Origin: Pseudomonadota bacterium
Lineage (GTDB): Bacteria > Pseudomonadota > Gammaproteobacteria > Burkholderiales > Burkholderiaceae_E
NCBI GenBank assembly: GCA_023389055.1
Contig: JAEWFA010000024.1
Location: 1 to 64,000, forward strand
Reading direction: 5' to 3'
DNA: 64,000 bases
Shown: positions 43,175 through 54,376 of the stretch, piece after piece
Layout: every line of letters begins with the position of its first letter
Numbering within the stretch: the stretch's first letter is position 1
Program-made: the position numbers and the translations under genes
The notes under the pieces: model-generated
Seen by the model: only the letters and a program-made list of their open reading frames with translations
The model's database searches: none
What the model was told of the DNA's origin: nothing

Positions 43175-45490
43175 TCAGCGCCGTCCCGCGTACACCACGC
43201 CGCTCACCTCGCGCACGGCCGCGAGCGTGCGCGCCAGATGCGATGCATCGCGCACCTCGAGCGTCACGCGAATGCTGGTGAGCGGCTGTCGCGCGAGCGT
43301 CTGCATCGCGAGCACGTTCACCCGTTCGCGCGCCAGGATCTCGGTGATGTCGCGCAGCAACGCCGGACGCTCGCTGACGCGGAACTCGACGTCCACCGGG
43401 AAGCGCCGCGCGCGGCCCTCGCCGTCGTCGCGCAATGCAGCCTCGCTCCAGGTGGCTTCGATCGCGCGCTCGGGCGCCTTCGTGATGAGCTTCGCGTAGG
43501 CCGCGCAATGGTCGCGGTGGATCGACACGCCGCGTCCCTTGGTCACGAAGCCGCCGATCGGGTCGGGCGGAATCGGCCGGCAACAGCGCGCCAGCTGCGT
43601 CATCAACGAATCGATGCCGACGACGAGCACGCCGTCGCCGCGGCTCGTCGCGTCGCTCGGCCGGCGCAGTCGCGTGACCAGCGTCGTCGGCTCGGGCGTG
43701 GCGCCCAGCCCACCGGGGCCGGCAGGCGCCCCCGGCACCGCGCCGACGCCTGCGCCCGCGACGCCGCCGTTCACCTGCCCCGGGCCGGCCGGCGCACGCA
43801 TTGCCTGCCGCACCGCCTCCTCCAGCTGCCGAGGTCCGATCTCCTCGCGCGCAACCGCCACGAACAGCGGCGCCGTCGCGTCGAAGCCGAGCCGGCGCGC
43901 GAGCTCCTCGAGCGACAGCGCCGTGCGCCCTTCGCGCTGCAGCACCCGCTCGACGCGCTCGCGCCCGGCGGCCGTCTCGCGCTCGAGCTCGAGCGCGTTG
44001 AACCACTGGCGCACCTTGGAACGCGCGCGAGGACTGCGCACGTACCCCAGTTGCGGGTTCAGCCAGTCGCGCGACGGACCGTCGTGTACCCCCTCGCGCG
44101 CGGCGATCACCTCCACCGTCTGCGCATTGCGCAGCGGCGTGTTCAACGGCACCAGGTGACCGTCGACCCTCGCCCCGCGGCAGCGATGCCCGAGCGTCGT
44201 GTGCACGTGATAGGCGAAATCGACCGGTGTCGAACCGGCGGGCAGCTCGATCACGCGCGCCTGAGGCGTCAACACGTAGATGCGCTCCGACGCCTCGGGC
44301 GCCTCGCCCGGGGGCACGAGCGCGCCCGGCGCCTGCGCATCGAGCGAGCGCCCCACGTCGCTCTGCCAGGCGAGCAACTGGCGCATCCACGCGATGCGCT
44401 CGGCGTCGCCGGCCTGCTCGCGCGTGGCATCCGGCACGCTCGTGCCGCGCTCCTTGTACTGCCAGTGCGAAGCGATGCCGTACTCGGCGTGCCGGTGCAT
44501 CTCGCGCGTGCGGATCTGCACTTCGAGCAGTCGCCCCCCGTCGGCGACGACCACCGTGTGCAGCGACCGATAGCCGTTCGGCTTGGGGCGAGCGATGTAG
44601 TCGTCGTACTCCTCGGGCACCTGCTTCCACAGGCCGTGCACGACGTCCAGCGTTGCATAGCACTGCGCCACGCTGTCGACGATCGCGCGCAGCGCGTGCA
44701 GGTCGCTGATCTCCTCGAGCGTGCGCTGCTTGCGCCGCATCTTCTCGTGGATGCTGTGGATGTGCTTCGGCCGTCCGCTGAGCTCGGCGCGGATGCCGGC
44801 CTCCTCGAGCGCGCTGGCGAGCTTGTGCGCTGCCTGCGCGATGAAGGCCTCGCGCTCGGCGCGACGCTGCTCGAGTTCGCGCGCGAGCGCACGGTACGCT
44901 TGAGGCTCGAGGAAGCGGAACGCCAGGTCCTCGAGTTCCCACTTCAGTTGCCACAGTCCGAGCCGGTTCGCCAGCGGCGCGAGCACGTCGAGCGTTTCGC
45001 GCGCGACCGCCGCATCGGGAACGCTGCGCATCGAAGCGTGATAGCGCAGCGTGCGCAACCGGGAAGCCAGGCGGATGACGACGACGCGGATGTCGGTGGC
45101 CATCGCCAGCAACATCCTGCGCAGCGTCTCGGCCTGCCCCGCGCCCGCCTGCGCATGAAGCTCGCGCAGGCGCTGGATCTGGCGCATGCCGTCGACGAGC
45201 CGCGCGACCTCGACGCCGAAACGCGATTCGATCTCGCGCAACGGCAGTCGCTCGGTCGGGGCAACGAGCGCCATCGCGGCCTGCGAAGCCTCGTCGGCGC
45301 CGAGCGTACGAAGGATCTCGATGGTGGCTCGCGCGTGCTCTACGTGCCCCTCGCCGCTGCGACCGGTTTCCTCGCTGGCACGTTCGGCCGCCCACGCGAG
45401 CGCCGACGCCGCGGACGGCACGGGCTCGATGCTATGCTCGGACCCCGACCGCGCCGCGCCCGCCTGCTTGTGCATCGGATGCGTGGACAT
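43175..45490 (-). CDS. relA: GTP pyrophosphokinase RelA
   Basis: The enzyme is the ribosome-associated (p)ppGpp synthetase of the stringent response. The 771-residue product has a degenerate hydrolase site: AAMALVAPTERLPLREIE replaces the HDxxED of SpoT, as in RelA proteins. The synthetase domain has RPKHIHSIHEKMRRKQ, PNGYRSLHTVVVADGG and LLEVQIRTREMH. TGS (IYVLTPQARVIELPAGST), zinc-finger-like (CCRPIPPDPIGGFVTKG) and ACT domains follow. A Gly/Pro/Ala-rich insertion lies before the last two domains. The ATG at 45490-45488 gives family length. Confidence 0.93.
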   Translation of the reverse strand: MSTHPMHKQAGAARSGSEHSIEPVPSAASALAWAAERASEETGRSGEGHVEHARATIEILRTLGADEASQAAMALVAPTERLPLREIESRFGVEVARLVDGMRQIQRLRELHAQAGAGQAETLRRMLLAMATDIRVVVIRLASRLRTLRYHASMRSVPDAAVARETLDVLAPLANRLGLWQLKWELEDLAFRFLEPQAYRALARELEQRRAEREAFIAQAAHKLASALEEAGIRAELSGRPKHIHSIHEKMRRKQRTLEEISDLHALRAIVDSVAQCYATLDVVHGLWKQVPEEYDDYIARPKPNGYRSLHTVVVADGGRLLEVQIRTREMHRHAEYGIASHWQYKERGTSVPDATREQAGDAERIAWMRQLLAWQSDVGRSLDAQAPGALVPPGEAPEASERIYVLTPQARVIELPAGSTPVDFAYHVHTTLGHRCRGARVDGHLVPLNTPLRNAQTVEVIAAREGVHDGPSRDWLNPQLGYVRSPRARSKVRQWFNALELERETAAGRERVERVLQREGRTALSLEELARRLGFDATAPLFVAVAREEIGPRQLEEAVRQAMRAPAGPGQVNGGVAGAGVGAVPGAPAGPGGLGATPEPTTLVTRLRRPSDATSRGDGVLVVGIDSLMTQLARCCRPIPPDPIGGFVTKGRGVSIHRDHCAAYAKLITKAPERAIEATWSEAALRDDGEGRARRFPVDVEFRVSERPALLRDITEILARERVNVLAMQTLARQPLTSIRVTLEVRDASHLARTLAAVREVSGVVYAGRR

Positions 45491-45558
45491 GTTGAGATCC
45501 CGATCGTCGCTCGGATTATAGGCAACGCGCAACGCGCGCGAACCGAACGAACCGAAGC

Positions 45559-46374
45559 TTGCTGCGCAGACTGCTCACCCGCTCGCGTGCGGCCCCGATC
45601 GACGACGCCCACTGGCGGCGCATCAGCGCCCGCATGCCCTTCCTGGCTCACCTGGACGACGACGAACGCAAGCAGCTGCAGGCAAGCTGCGAAGCCTTCA
45701 TCGCCGAAAAGCAGTTCAGCGGCGCTGCCGGCTTCGCCATCGACGACGACGTCCGCGTCGGCATCGCGATCCAGGCCTGCCTGCCGATATTGCACCTGCC
45801 GCTGCGTGGCTACCGCGACTTCGTCGAGATCGTCGTCTACCCCGACCGCTTCGTCGCGTCACGCACGCAGGTCGACGAGGCCGGCGTCGTTCACGAGTCC
45901 GACGACGAACTGGCCGGCGAAGCGATGGACGGCGGTCCGGTCGTGCTGTCCTGGCCCGACGCCGACCCGCAGGGCCAGCACGCCGGCTACAACGTCGTCA
46001 TCCACGAGTTCGCGCACAAGCTCGACCTGATCGACGGCGGCGCCGACGGCACGCCGCCGCTGCCCGCCGGGATGCGCAGCCGCTGGACCCGCACGATGAC
46101 CGAAGCCTGGGACGACTTCCGTACGCGCCTGGAAGACGTCGAGGCGTCGATTCCGCGCCACGTCGATCCCGAGTCCCCGGCGGCCGATTCATGGTACGGA
46201 AGGCTGCCGCTGGACCCCTACGCGGCGACCGACCCCAGCGAATTCTTCGCGGTGGCCGCCGAGCATTTCTTCACGGCGCCGCTGCCGCTGCGACGCGCGT
46301 ATCCGGCGCTGTACGAGCTCTTTCGCGATTATTTTCGACAGGATCCGCTGTTCGCCCGCCTGCCGAAGCGATAA
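45559..46374 (+). CDS. mtfA: MtfA-family zinc peptidase
   Basis: MtfA binds the glucose repressor Mlc in E. coli and has aminopeptidase activity; the family is widespread in Proteobacteria. The 271-residue product has the zinc site NVVIHEFAHKLDLIDGGADG, a second region FAVAAEHFFTAPLPLRRAYP, and the N-terminal LDDDERKQLQASCEAFIAEK. The start is a TTG at 45559-45561. It is divergent from relA with a 68-base spacer. A role in glucose control here is uncertain because Mlc is not in the window. Confidence 0.88.
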   Translation: MLRRLLTRSRAAPIDDAHWRRISARMPFLAHLDDDERKQLQASCEAFIAEKQFSGAAGFAIDDDVRVGIAIQACLPILHLPLRGYRDFVEIVVYPDRFVASRTQVDEAGVVHESDDELAGEAMDGGPVVLSWPDADPQGQHAGYNVVIHEFAHKLDLIDGGADGTPPLPAGMRSRWTRTMTEAWDDFRTRLEDVEASIPRHVDPESPAADSWYGRLPLDPYAATDPSEFFAVAAEHFFTAPLPLRRAYPALYELFRDYFRQDPLFARLPKR

Positions 46375-46570
46375 TTCCCTACATCGGCTGTCCGGAATCC
46401 CATTACGGAGAAACCCGGCGGGTACAACAACCGGGCCGATGGCCTATGCTTTCGTTCCCGGGTCCCGTCGAACTCAGCGGCGGCGATCGTTCCGTGCCCG
46501 CGGTGCGGTTTGTCATAACCGCCGACCGGTTGATTGCGCACGATGAAGAAGAAATCCTGATCGCGCCCTC
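46375..46570 (+). other. Leader region of the exopolysaccharide regulatory operon
   Basis: This 196-base spacer precedes the sugar transferase gene and should contain its promoter. TATGCT (46445-46450) is a possible -10, with no good -35. Its base composition is less GC-rich than its neighbours. TCCGGAA (46391) and GTACAAC (46422) recur in the leader of the export lipoprotein gene at 58037-58053. A 42-codon frame (46446-46574) overlapping the next ATG is open but has no ribosome site. Confidence 0.4.
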
Positions 46571-47944
46571 ATGATCCGCCTGTTCAATCATTACCTGTCG
46601 CTTCGCATCCTGCTGCTCACGCTGATCGAGGCGATGGTGCTGTTCCAGTCGATGGTCCTCGGCTTCGAGGTCCGTCTGATGGACCAGTCCGGGCCGCTGC
46701 CGGTCGTGCAGGCGGGACTCTTCACGGGCGTGATGCTGCTGATGATGACCGGACTGGGCATGTATGACGCGCAGAACGAGCCCTTTCGCGTCACCATGCA
46801 GCGCCTGGTCGTCGCCTACGGCCTGTCTCTCGTCGTGATGACGGCGGTCTTCCATCTGTTCCCCGCAACGTACGTCGGCCGCGGTGTGTTCGCCGCCACC
46901 TCCGTCTTCGCGGTGGCCGGCGTGCTGCTGCTGCGCGTGATGCTCTTTCGCGTCAGCGACATCGGCCTGCCGAAGCGTCGCGTCCTCGTGCTGGGCAACG
47001 GCCCGGAGGCCGAGGACATCATCCGCTTCCTGCACGACGCCGGGCGCGGACGCACCGTGCAGTACGCCGGCGTCTATCCGGTCGTCGCCGAGCGCGTGAT
47101 GCCCGACGGCGAGCGCCGCTTCGATCATGCGCACCTGCTTCGCACGGCGCGCGAATTGCGCGTCTCGGAGATCGTTCTCGCCGTGCGCGAGCGCCGCGGC
47201 GGCGTGCTGCCGCTGCGGCAGCTGCTCGATTGCAAGCTGCGCGGCATCCGGGTGATGGACATCACTTCGTTCTACGAGCGCGAGCTGGGCGTGTTGAAGA
47301 TCGACAACCTGCGCGCCAGCTGGCTGATCTTAAGCTCCGGCTTCGACCAGGGCCTGTTCCGCGACATGATCAAGCGCTCCTTCGACGTCGCGGTGAGCCT
47401 CATCCTGCTCGCGCTCGCGCTGCCGGTGCTGCTCGTCGCGATGCTGGCGATCTACCTGGAGAGCGGCCTGCCGGTCTTCTATCGACAGGAACGGGTGGGC
47501 CAGGGCGGCGTCCCGTTCACGATCCTGAAGCTGCGCACGATGGTGCAGGACGCCGAGAAGGACGGCCGGCCGCGCTGGGCCGGCGCGAACGACTCGCGCA
47601 TCACCGCGGTCGGGCGCCTGCTGCGCCGTTCGCGCATCGACGAGCTGCCGCAACTCTTCAACGTGCTGCGCGGCGACATGAGCTTCGTCGGTCCGCGCCC
47701 CGAGCGTCCGTTCTTCGTGCAGCACCTGCTCGAGGACATCCCCTACTACGACGTGCGCCACAGCGTGAAGCCGGGCGTCACCGGCTGGTCGCAGGTGCGC
47801 TATCCGTACGGCGCGTCGGTCGACGATTCGCTCGCCAAGCTTCAGTACGACCTGTACTACGTGAAGAACCACTCGCTGTTCCTCGACCTGCTGATCCTCG
47901 TCGATACGGTGCAGGTGGTCCTGCTGGGCAAGGGAGCGCGGTAA
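46571..47944 (+). CDS. XrtA/PEP-CTERM system polyprenyl-phosphate sugar transferase
   Basis: This 457-residue membrane enzyme starts polysaccharide synthesis by moving a sugar phosphate from a nucleotide sugar to undecaprenyl phosphate. It opens with MIRLFNHYLSLRILLL, typical of the PEP-CTERM-linked family. Four N-terminal membrane helices, a nucleotide-fold domain (RVLVLGNGPEAEDIIRFL) and a C-terminal bacterial sugar transferase domain follow: PVFYRQERVGQGGVPFTILK, RSRIDELPQLFNVLRGDMSF and GPRPERPFF. PrsK follows by 6 bases, so it heads the operon with prsK-prsR-prsT. Confidence 0.93.
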   Translation: MIRLFNHYLSLRILLLTLIEAMVLFQSMVLGFEVRLMDQSGPLPVVQAGLFTGVMLLMMTGLGMYDAQNEPFRVTMQRLVVAYGLSLVVMTAVFHLFPATYVGRGVFAATSVFAVAGVLLLRVMLFRVSDIGLPKRRVLVLGNGPEAEDIIRFLHDAGRGRTVQYAGVYPVVAERVMPDGERRFDHAHLLRTARELRVSEIVLAVRERRGGVLPLRQLLDCKLRGIRVMDITSFYERELGVLKIDNLRASWLILSSGFDQGLFRDMIKRSFDVAVSLILLALALPVLLVAMLAIYLESGLPVFYRQERVGQGGVPFTILKLRTMVQDAEKDGRPRWAGANDSRITAVGRLLRRSRIDELPQLFNVLRGDMSFVGPRPERPFFVQHLLEDIPYYDVRHSVKPGVTGWSQVRYPYGASVDDSLAKLQYDLYYVKNHSLFLDLLILVDTVQVVLLGKGAR

Positions 47945-47950
47945 GCGTCC

Positions 47951-50041
47951 ATGGACCTGCGCTCGCTGGGTCTCGCGAGCTTCGGTGCCGCCGCCGTCGC
48001 GTGGCTGCTGCTCGCCGCTCTGCTCACGGTACGACGAACCGGCAATCGGGTAGGACGCCTGCTGCTCGCCGCGGTCGTCGTGCAGGTGCTGTGGGCCGGC
48101 ACGCTCACGCTGGTGCTCATCCCGTGGCCACCGGCCTTCGCCATCGCAAGCGCACTCGAGGCGGCCAGAAGCCTCGCCTGGATCGTGCTGCTGCTGCAGT
48201 TGCTCGGCAGCGTGCAGCCCGCCCCGGTCGACGACGATCCGCTCGAACGCGCGCGGCGCCGCGCGCTCGCGCTCGTGGCCGCGCTCGCCGCGGCGTCGCT
48301 CGCCGTCGACTTCCTCGATCCGCGTGCACCGCTGGCCTTCACGGTGAAGACGCTGCTCGCCGTCACCGGGCTCGTCTGCGTCGAGCAGGTCTACCGCAAC
48401 ACCGACCCCGCGCATCGCTGGAGCCTGAAATACCTGGCGATTGCGCTCCTCGGCCTCTTCTCGTTCGACCTGCTCCTGTACAGCGATGCGATGCTGTTCG
48501 CGCAGCTCGATCCGTCATGGTGGATCTCGCGCGGTTTCGCCAATGCCCTGCTGGTGCCGCTGGTGGCGATCGCCGCGGCGCGCAATCCGCAGTGGAAGCT
48601 CGACATCTCGGTCTCGCGAACGGCGGTCTTCCATTCGGCCGCGTTGTTCGCCGCCGGCGCCTACCTGCTGCTCTTCGCCGGCGTCGGCTATTACATCCGC
48701 TTCTTCGGCGGCGAGTGGGGATCCACCGCGCAGACGCTGGTGCTTTTCGGCGCGGCGATCGGCCTGCTCGTCGTGCTGATGTCGGGAACCGCTCGCGCGC
48801 GGCTGCGCGTGTTCCTGTCGAAACATTTCTTCTCGTACCGATTCGACTACCGCGAGCAGTGGCTGCGCCTGACCGCCGCGCTGACGCAACAGGACGACGG
48901 CACGCAGGCGAACGAACTGCCGCAACGCGCGTTGCGCGCGCTCGCGCACACCGTCGAGAGCCGCGGCGGCGCGCTGTGGTTGCGCGAGGGCGACGCGCTG
49001 CACTGCGTCGCGCGACAGAGCTATCGCGGCCCGCGCGAGGCGCTGCCGCTCGACGACCCGCTCGTCGCCTTTCTCGCGGAGCGCGAATGGGTCGTCGACC
49101 TCGACGAGTGGCGCAGCCATCGCGATCGCTACGACGGCCTCGTGCTGCCGGCAGGCTTCGACAGCTACGAAACCGGCTGGCTCGTCGTGCCGTTGCTGCT
49201 CGAACGCGAACTCCTCGGCCTGGTGCTGCTCGAGCGACCACTGGCGCCGCTCGTCGTCGACTGGGAAGTGCGCGACCTGCTCAAGGCCGCAGCCCGCCAG
49301 GCGGCGAGCTACCTCGGCGTGCAGCGCGCCGTCGAGCAACTCGTGCAGGCGCAGCAGTTCGAGTCGTTCAACCGGATGTCCGCCTTCGTCGTCCACGACC
49401 TGAAGAATCTCGTCGCACAACTGTCGCTGATGTTGCGAAACGCGCAGCGCCACCGCGACAACCCGGAATTCCAGGCCGACATGCTGTCGACCGTGGAAAA
49501 CGTCATCGAGCGAATGCAGGGATTGCTGCTGCAATTGCGGGTGGGTGCACGCCCCGTCGAACAACCCGCGCCGGTGCGCATCGCCGACGCGCTCACGCGC
49601 GCGGTCGCCGGCCGGCGCGGCCTGCAACCCGAGCCGACGCTCGAGATCGACGAGTCGGTCGCCGCACGTTCGGTGCTCGCGCACGCCGATCGCCTCGAGC
49701 GGGTGATCGGACACCTGCTGCAGAACGCGGCAGATGCGAGCGATGATTCGGGCATCATCCGCGTTCGCGCCCGCACCGAAGACGGCGAGGCGCACATCGA
49801 GGTCGAGGACAACGGAAAGGGGATGAACGAGGAATTCGTGCGCACGAGGCTTTTCCGGCCGTTCTCGTCGACGAAGGCGCACGGCATGGGAATCGGCACC
49901 TTCGAGAGCCGCGAATACGTGCGCGAACTGGGCGGCTCGCTCGAAGTGGAGAGCCGCGAAGGTGCCGGCACGACGTTCCGGATCCGGCTGCCGCTCGCGG
50001 CCGACCCGGCCTTGTCGGAACCCGCAGTGGCAGGAGTCTGA
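47951..50041 (+). CDS. prsK: XrtA/PEP-CTERM system histidine kinase PrsK
   Basis: PrsK is the sensor kinase found with the PEP-CTERM/exosortase A machinery. The 696-residue protein has 7-8 N-terminal membrane segments (AAVAWLLLAALLTV, LLLAAVVVQVLWAGTLTLVL and others). A GAF-like region follows (about residues 310-465), then the histidine box AFVVHDLKNLVAQLSLML and the ATPase part with LLQNAADAS, VEDNGKGMNEEFV and FSSTKAHGMGIGTFES. The stop is followed immediately by the prsR ATG, so the pair is cotranscribed and partners PrsR. Confidence 0.93.
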   Translation: MDLRSLGLASFGAAAVAWLLLAALLTVRRTGNRVGRLLLAAVVVQVLWAGTLTLVLIPWPPAFAIASALEAARSLAWIVLLLQLLGSVQPAPVDDDPLERARRRALALVAALAAASLAVDFLDPRAPLAFTVKTLLAVTGLVCVEQVYRNTDPAHRWSLKYLAIALLGLFSFDLLLYSDAMLFAQLDPSWWISRGFANALLVPLVAIAAARNPQWKLDISVSRTAVFHSAALFAAGAYLLLFAGVGYYIRFFGGEWGSTAQTLVLFGAAIGLLVVLMSGTARARLRVFLSKHFFSYRFDYREQWLRLTAALTQQDDGTQANELPQRALRALAHTVESRGGALWLREGDALHCVARQSYRGPREALPLDDPLVAFLAEREWVVDLDEWRSHRDRYDGLVLPAGFDSYETGWLVVPLLLERELLGLVLLERPLAPLVVDWEVRDLLKAAARQAASYLGVQRAVEQLVQAQQFESFNRMSAFVVHDLKNLVAQLSLMLRNAQRHRDNPEFQADMLSTVENVIERMQGLLLQLRVGARPVEQPAPVRIADALTRAVAGRRGLQPEPTLEIDESVAARSVLAHADRLERVIGHLLQNAADASDDSGIIRVRARTEDGEAHIEVEDNGKGMNEEFVRTRLFRPFSSTKAHGMGIGTFESREYVRELGGSLEVESREGAGTTFRIRLPLAADPALSEPAVAGV

Positions 50042-51394
<1,353 letters not shown>

Positions 51395-51416
51395 CCCGAC
51401 CCTGCGGGAATCCGTC

Positions 51417-54194
51417 ATGAAGCTCTCCGTTCCGCTGCGTCGCACGCTCGGCGCCTCGCTCGTCGCGCTCTCGTTCTCGGCCTGCTCCGGCAGCGACACG
51501 CCGGACGCGCTCCTCGCCAAGGCGCAGGAGTCGATCCGCGCGTCCGACCCGCGCGCGGCCGAGATCCACCTGAAGAACCTGCTGCAGCAGGACGAAAAGA
51601 ACGCACAGGCCCGCTTTCTGCTCGGTCAGCTCTACCTGCAGGGCAACGACCTGCGCTCGGCGGAGAAGGAGTTGCGTCGCGCGCAGGAACTCGGCTACGA
51701 CGCGAAGCAGGTCACACCCACGCTGCTCGAGACGATGCTCGGCACCGGCGAGGCACAGGCCGTCGTCGACCAGGCGAAGAGCGCCTCCACCGGCGATGCG
51801 CTCGCCGATGCGCGTATCCGCACGGCAGCAGGACGCGCGAACCTGCAGCTCGGACAGCCCGATGAAGCTCGCAAGAACTTCGAGGCGGCGCTGGCTGCAA
51901 AGGCCGACCATGCGCCGGCGAAAGTCGGGCTGGCCATTCTGCAGGCGGGCACCGATCGCGCCGGCGCACGCGCCGCGGTCGAACGCGTCCTGAAGGACGA
52001 TCCCGACTCGGTCGACGCACTCGGATTGAAGGCCGATCTCGACCTCGCCGATCGCGAGTTCCAGGCCGCGCGCGAATCGCTGACGAAGATCGCGAAACTG
52101 CGGCCGAACGACGCAGCCAGCCGAGCCAAGCTCGTCTCGGTATCGCTCGAGCTCAACGACCTCGAAGGCGCCGACCGCGATCTCGGCGAGTTGCGCAAGC
52201 TCGCACCGAAGGCGCCGGTCACGCACTACCTGAACGCGCTGATGAGCAGCCGCAAGAACGACCTGAAAGTCGCGCGCGACGAAGTCGAGGAAGCGCTGCG
52301 CCTGGCGCCCGACTACCTGCCTGCAGTGGGCCTGGCCGCCGGGCTGAGCCTGAGCGCCAACGCGCTCGAGCACGCCGAGCGCTATTCGCGCCAGCTCATC
52401 GACCGCCTGCCGCAGAACCCGGTCGGCTATCGCGTGCTCGGTGCCACGCACCTGCGGCGCAACGAACCGCAGAAGGCGCTCGACGCCGTGCGCCCGGGTC
52501 TGAAACGCCACCCCGACGACGCGCCGATGCTGGCGATCGCCGGCGAGGCCGCGCTCAAGCTGAACCAGCCGAAGGATGCCGCGGGCTACTTCCAGCGTGC
52601 TTCGGACCTCTCGCCCGACAGCTCTCGCCCGCGCACGGGCCTGGGGCTGGCGCGCATCGCCGCGGGCGACACCTCCGAGGGCATCGACGAGCTCGAACAT
52701 GCCGTCGAGCTCGACGCCGGCAACCGCCAGGCCGACGTCGCGCTGATCACCGCGCTGCTGCGCTCGCGCGAATTCGACAAGGCGCTCGCCGCCGTCGATC
52801 GCATGCAGAAAAAAGCGGAGCCCACCGACGCCCTTCCGTCGAACCTGCGCGGCAACGTGCTCGCCGCCAAGGGCGACCTGCCCGGTGCGCGCGCCGCCTT
52901 CGAGAAGGCGCTGCAGATCGATCCGAAGTTCCTCGCCCCCGCAACGAACCTCGCCACGCTCGACCTGCGCGAGGGACGACCCGGCGACGCGCGCCAGCGC
53001 TACGAAACACTGCTGGCCAAGGACCCGAAGAACTCCCAGGCCGCCGTGTCGCTGGCGATTCTCACCGCGCGCACCGGCGGTACGCGCGACGAAGTGCTCG
53101 GGCAGCTGAAACGCGCGCGCGAGGCAAACCCCGATGCGGTCCTGCCGATCCTCGCCACTGCGCGCTACCTGATGGAGACGAAGACGCCGAAGGACGCGAT
53201 CCCGATGCTGCAGGAAGCGGCCAACCGCAATCCGTCGGACGCTCGCATCCTCGACCAGCTGGCAATGGCGTTCCGCCAGTCGGGGCAGTCCGAGCAGGCG
53301 ATCGCCAGTTGGGAGAAGGTGCTGCGCCTGAATCCGAAGGCGGCGGCGGCGCAGTTTCGGATCGGCGAGACGCAACTGGCCGACGGCAACCGCGACGCGG
53401 CGCTCGCCAGCTTCCGCAAGGCGTCGACGATCGCCCCCGAGGCAATCGAGCCGCGTGCCGCCACTGCTGCGCTGCTGCAGCAGCAGGGTCGCAAGGACGA
53501 GGCGATGCGCATCGCCACCGACATGCGCAAGAACGAGAAAACCAAAGTCCCCGGCCTGATGCTCGAGGGCGACCTGAACGCCGCCAACGGCAAGCTGCCC
53601 GAAGCCATCGAGAAATATCGCGCGGCCTTCGCGGCGCAAAAGGCGCTGCCGATCGGCTCGAAGCTGCACCGCGCATTGCTCGCGGCGAAGAAGGAGGACG
53701 AAGCCGACCGCATGCTGCGCGACTGGATCCGCGCCGAGCCGTCGAACCTCGCACTGCGCATGTTCGCCGGCGAGTCGCGGACCGTGCGCAAGCACTGGAA
53801 GGAGTCGTTCGAGCAATACGCGGTCGTGCTCGAGAAGGAACCGAAGAACCCGATCGCGCTGAACAACGCCGCCTGGGCGCTGCACGAGCTGAAGGACGCA
53901 CGCGCCCTCGAATACGGCCGCCGCGCCTACGAGGCAGCGCCGAAGTCTGCCGCCATCGTCGACACCTACGGCACGATCCTGGTCGCCAAGGGCGACCGCA
54001 AGGGTGTCGATCTGATACGCGAAGCGGTCGCGCTCGCGCCGAGCAGCGCGCAACTGCGCCTGCACCTGGCGCAGGCGCTGGCGAAGTTCGACGACAAGGC
54101 GGGCGCGCGTGCGGAGATCGAGACGTTGCTGAAGACGACGTCGGAGGGGCCGGTGGCGGATTCGGCACGGGCGATGTTGACGAAGCTGGACTGA
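51417..54194 (+). CDS. prsT: XrtA/PEP-CTERM system TPR-repeat lipoprotein PrsT
   Basis: This large periplasmic TPR protein occurs with PrsK and PrsR in PEP-CTERM exopolysaccharide loci. The 925-residue product has a lipoprotein signal (ASLVALSFSACSGSD, with the likely lipidated Cys at about 23). About 20 TPR-like helical pairs follow, for example ARFLLGQLYLQGNDLRSAEK and GRRAYEAAPKSAAIVDTYG. Regular TPRs suggest a scaffold for polysaccharide assembly or export proteins. It follows prsR by 22 bases. The 3' end is 283 bases from the convergent epimerase gene and is followed by a palindrome cluster. Confidence 0.92.
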   Translation: MKLSVPLRRTLGASLVALSFSACSGSDTPDALLAKAQESIRASDPRAAEIHLKNLLQQDEKNAQARFLLGQLYLQGNDLRSAEKELRRAQELGYDAKQVTPTLLETMLGTGEAQAVVDQAKSASTGDALADARIRTAAGRANLQLGQPDEARKNFEAALAAKADHAPAKVGLAILQAGTDRAGARAAVERVLKDDPDSVDALGLKADLDLADREFQAARESLTKIAKLRPNDAASRAKLVSVSLELNDLEGADRDLGELRKLAPKAPVTHYLNALMSSRKNDLKVARDEVEEALRLAPDYLPAVGLAAGLSLSANALEHAERYSRQLIDRLPQNPVGYRVLGATHLRRNEPQKALDAVRPGLKRHPDDAPMLAIAGEAALKLNQPKDAAGYFQRASDLSPDSSRPRTGLGLARIAAGDTSEGIDELEHAVELDAGNRQADVALITALLRSREFDKALAAVDRMQKKAEPTDALPSNLRGNVLAAKGDLPGARAAFEKALQIDPKFLAPATNLATLDLREGRPGDARQRYETLLAKDPKNSQAAVSLAILTARTGGTRDEVLGQLKRAREANPDAVLPILATARYLMETKTPKDAIPMLQEAANRNPSDARILDQLAMAFRQSGQSEQAIASWEKVLRLNPKAAAAQFRIGETQLADGNRDAALASFRKASTIAPEAIEPRAATAALLQQQGRKDEAMRIATDMRKNEKTKVPGLMLEGDLNAANGKLPEAIEKYRAAFAAQKALPIGSKLHRALLAAKKEDEADRMLRDWIRAEPSNLALRMFAGESRTVRKHWKESFEQYAVVLEKEPKNPIALNNAAWALHELKDARALEYGRRAYEAAPKSAAIVDTYGTILVAKGDRKGVDLIREAVALAPSSAQLRLHLAQALAKFDDKAGARAEIETLLKTTSEGPVADSARAMLTKLD

Positions 54195-54376
54195 AGGGCG
54201 GCGGGGAGGCCGGAGCGCGAGCGGGCAGCGCCGGCGCAGCAGCCCGCCAGGCTGCGACCGGCGCGCCGGGCGTCAGCGCGCACACGTTCGACAGCGAGCG
54301 CACGCAGGCCCGACAGCGCAAGCAACCGAGCAACACCCCAATGCGGGAGCGGACCGGGACCACGGCCTTCGGTTCG

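Noticed and set aside
46446..46574. A 42-codon frame overlapping the sugar transferase start
   Set aside because: It has no ribosome site, and its codon choice is less GC-rich than the genes around it; kept only as part of the leader description.
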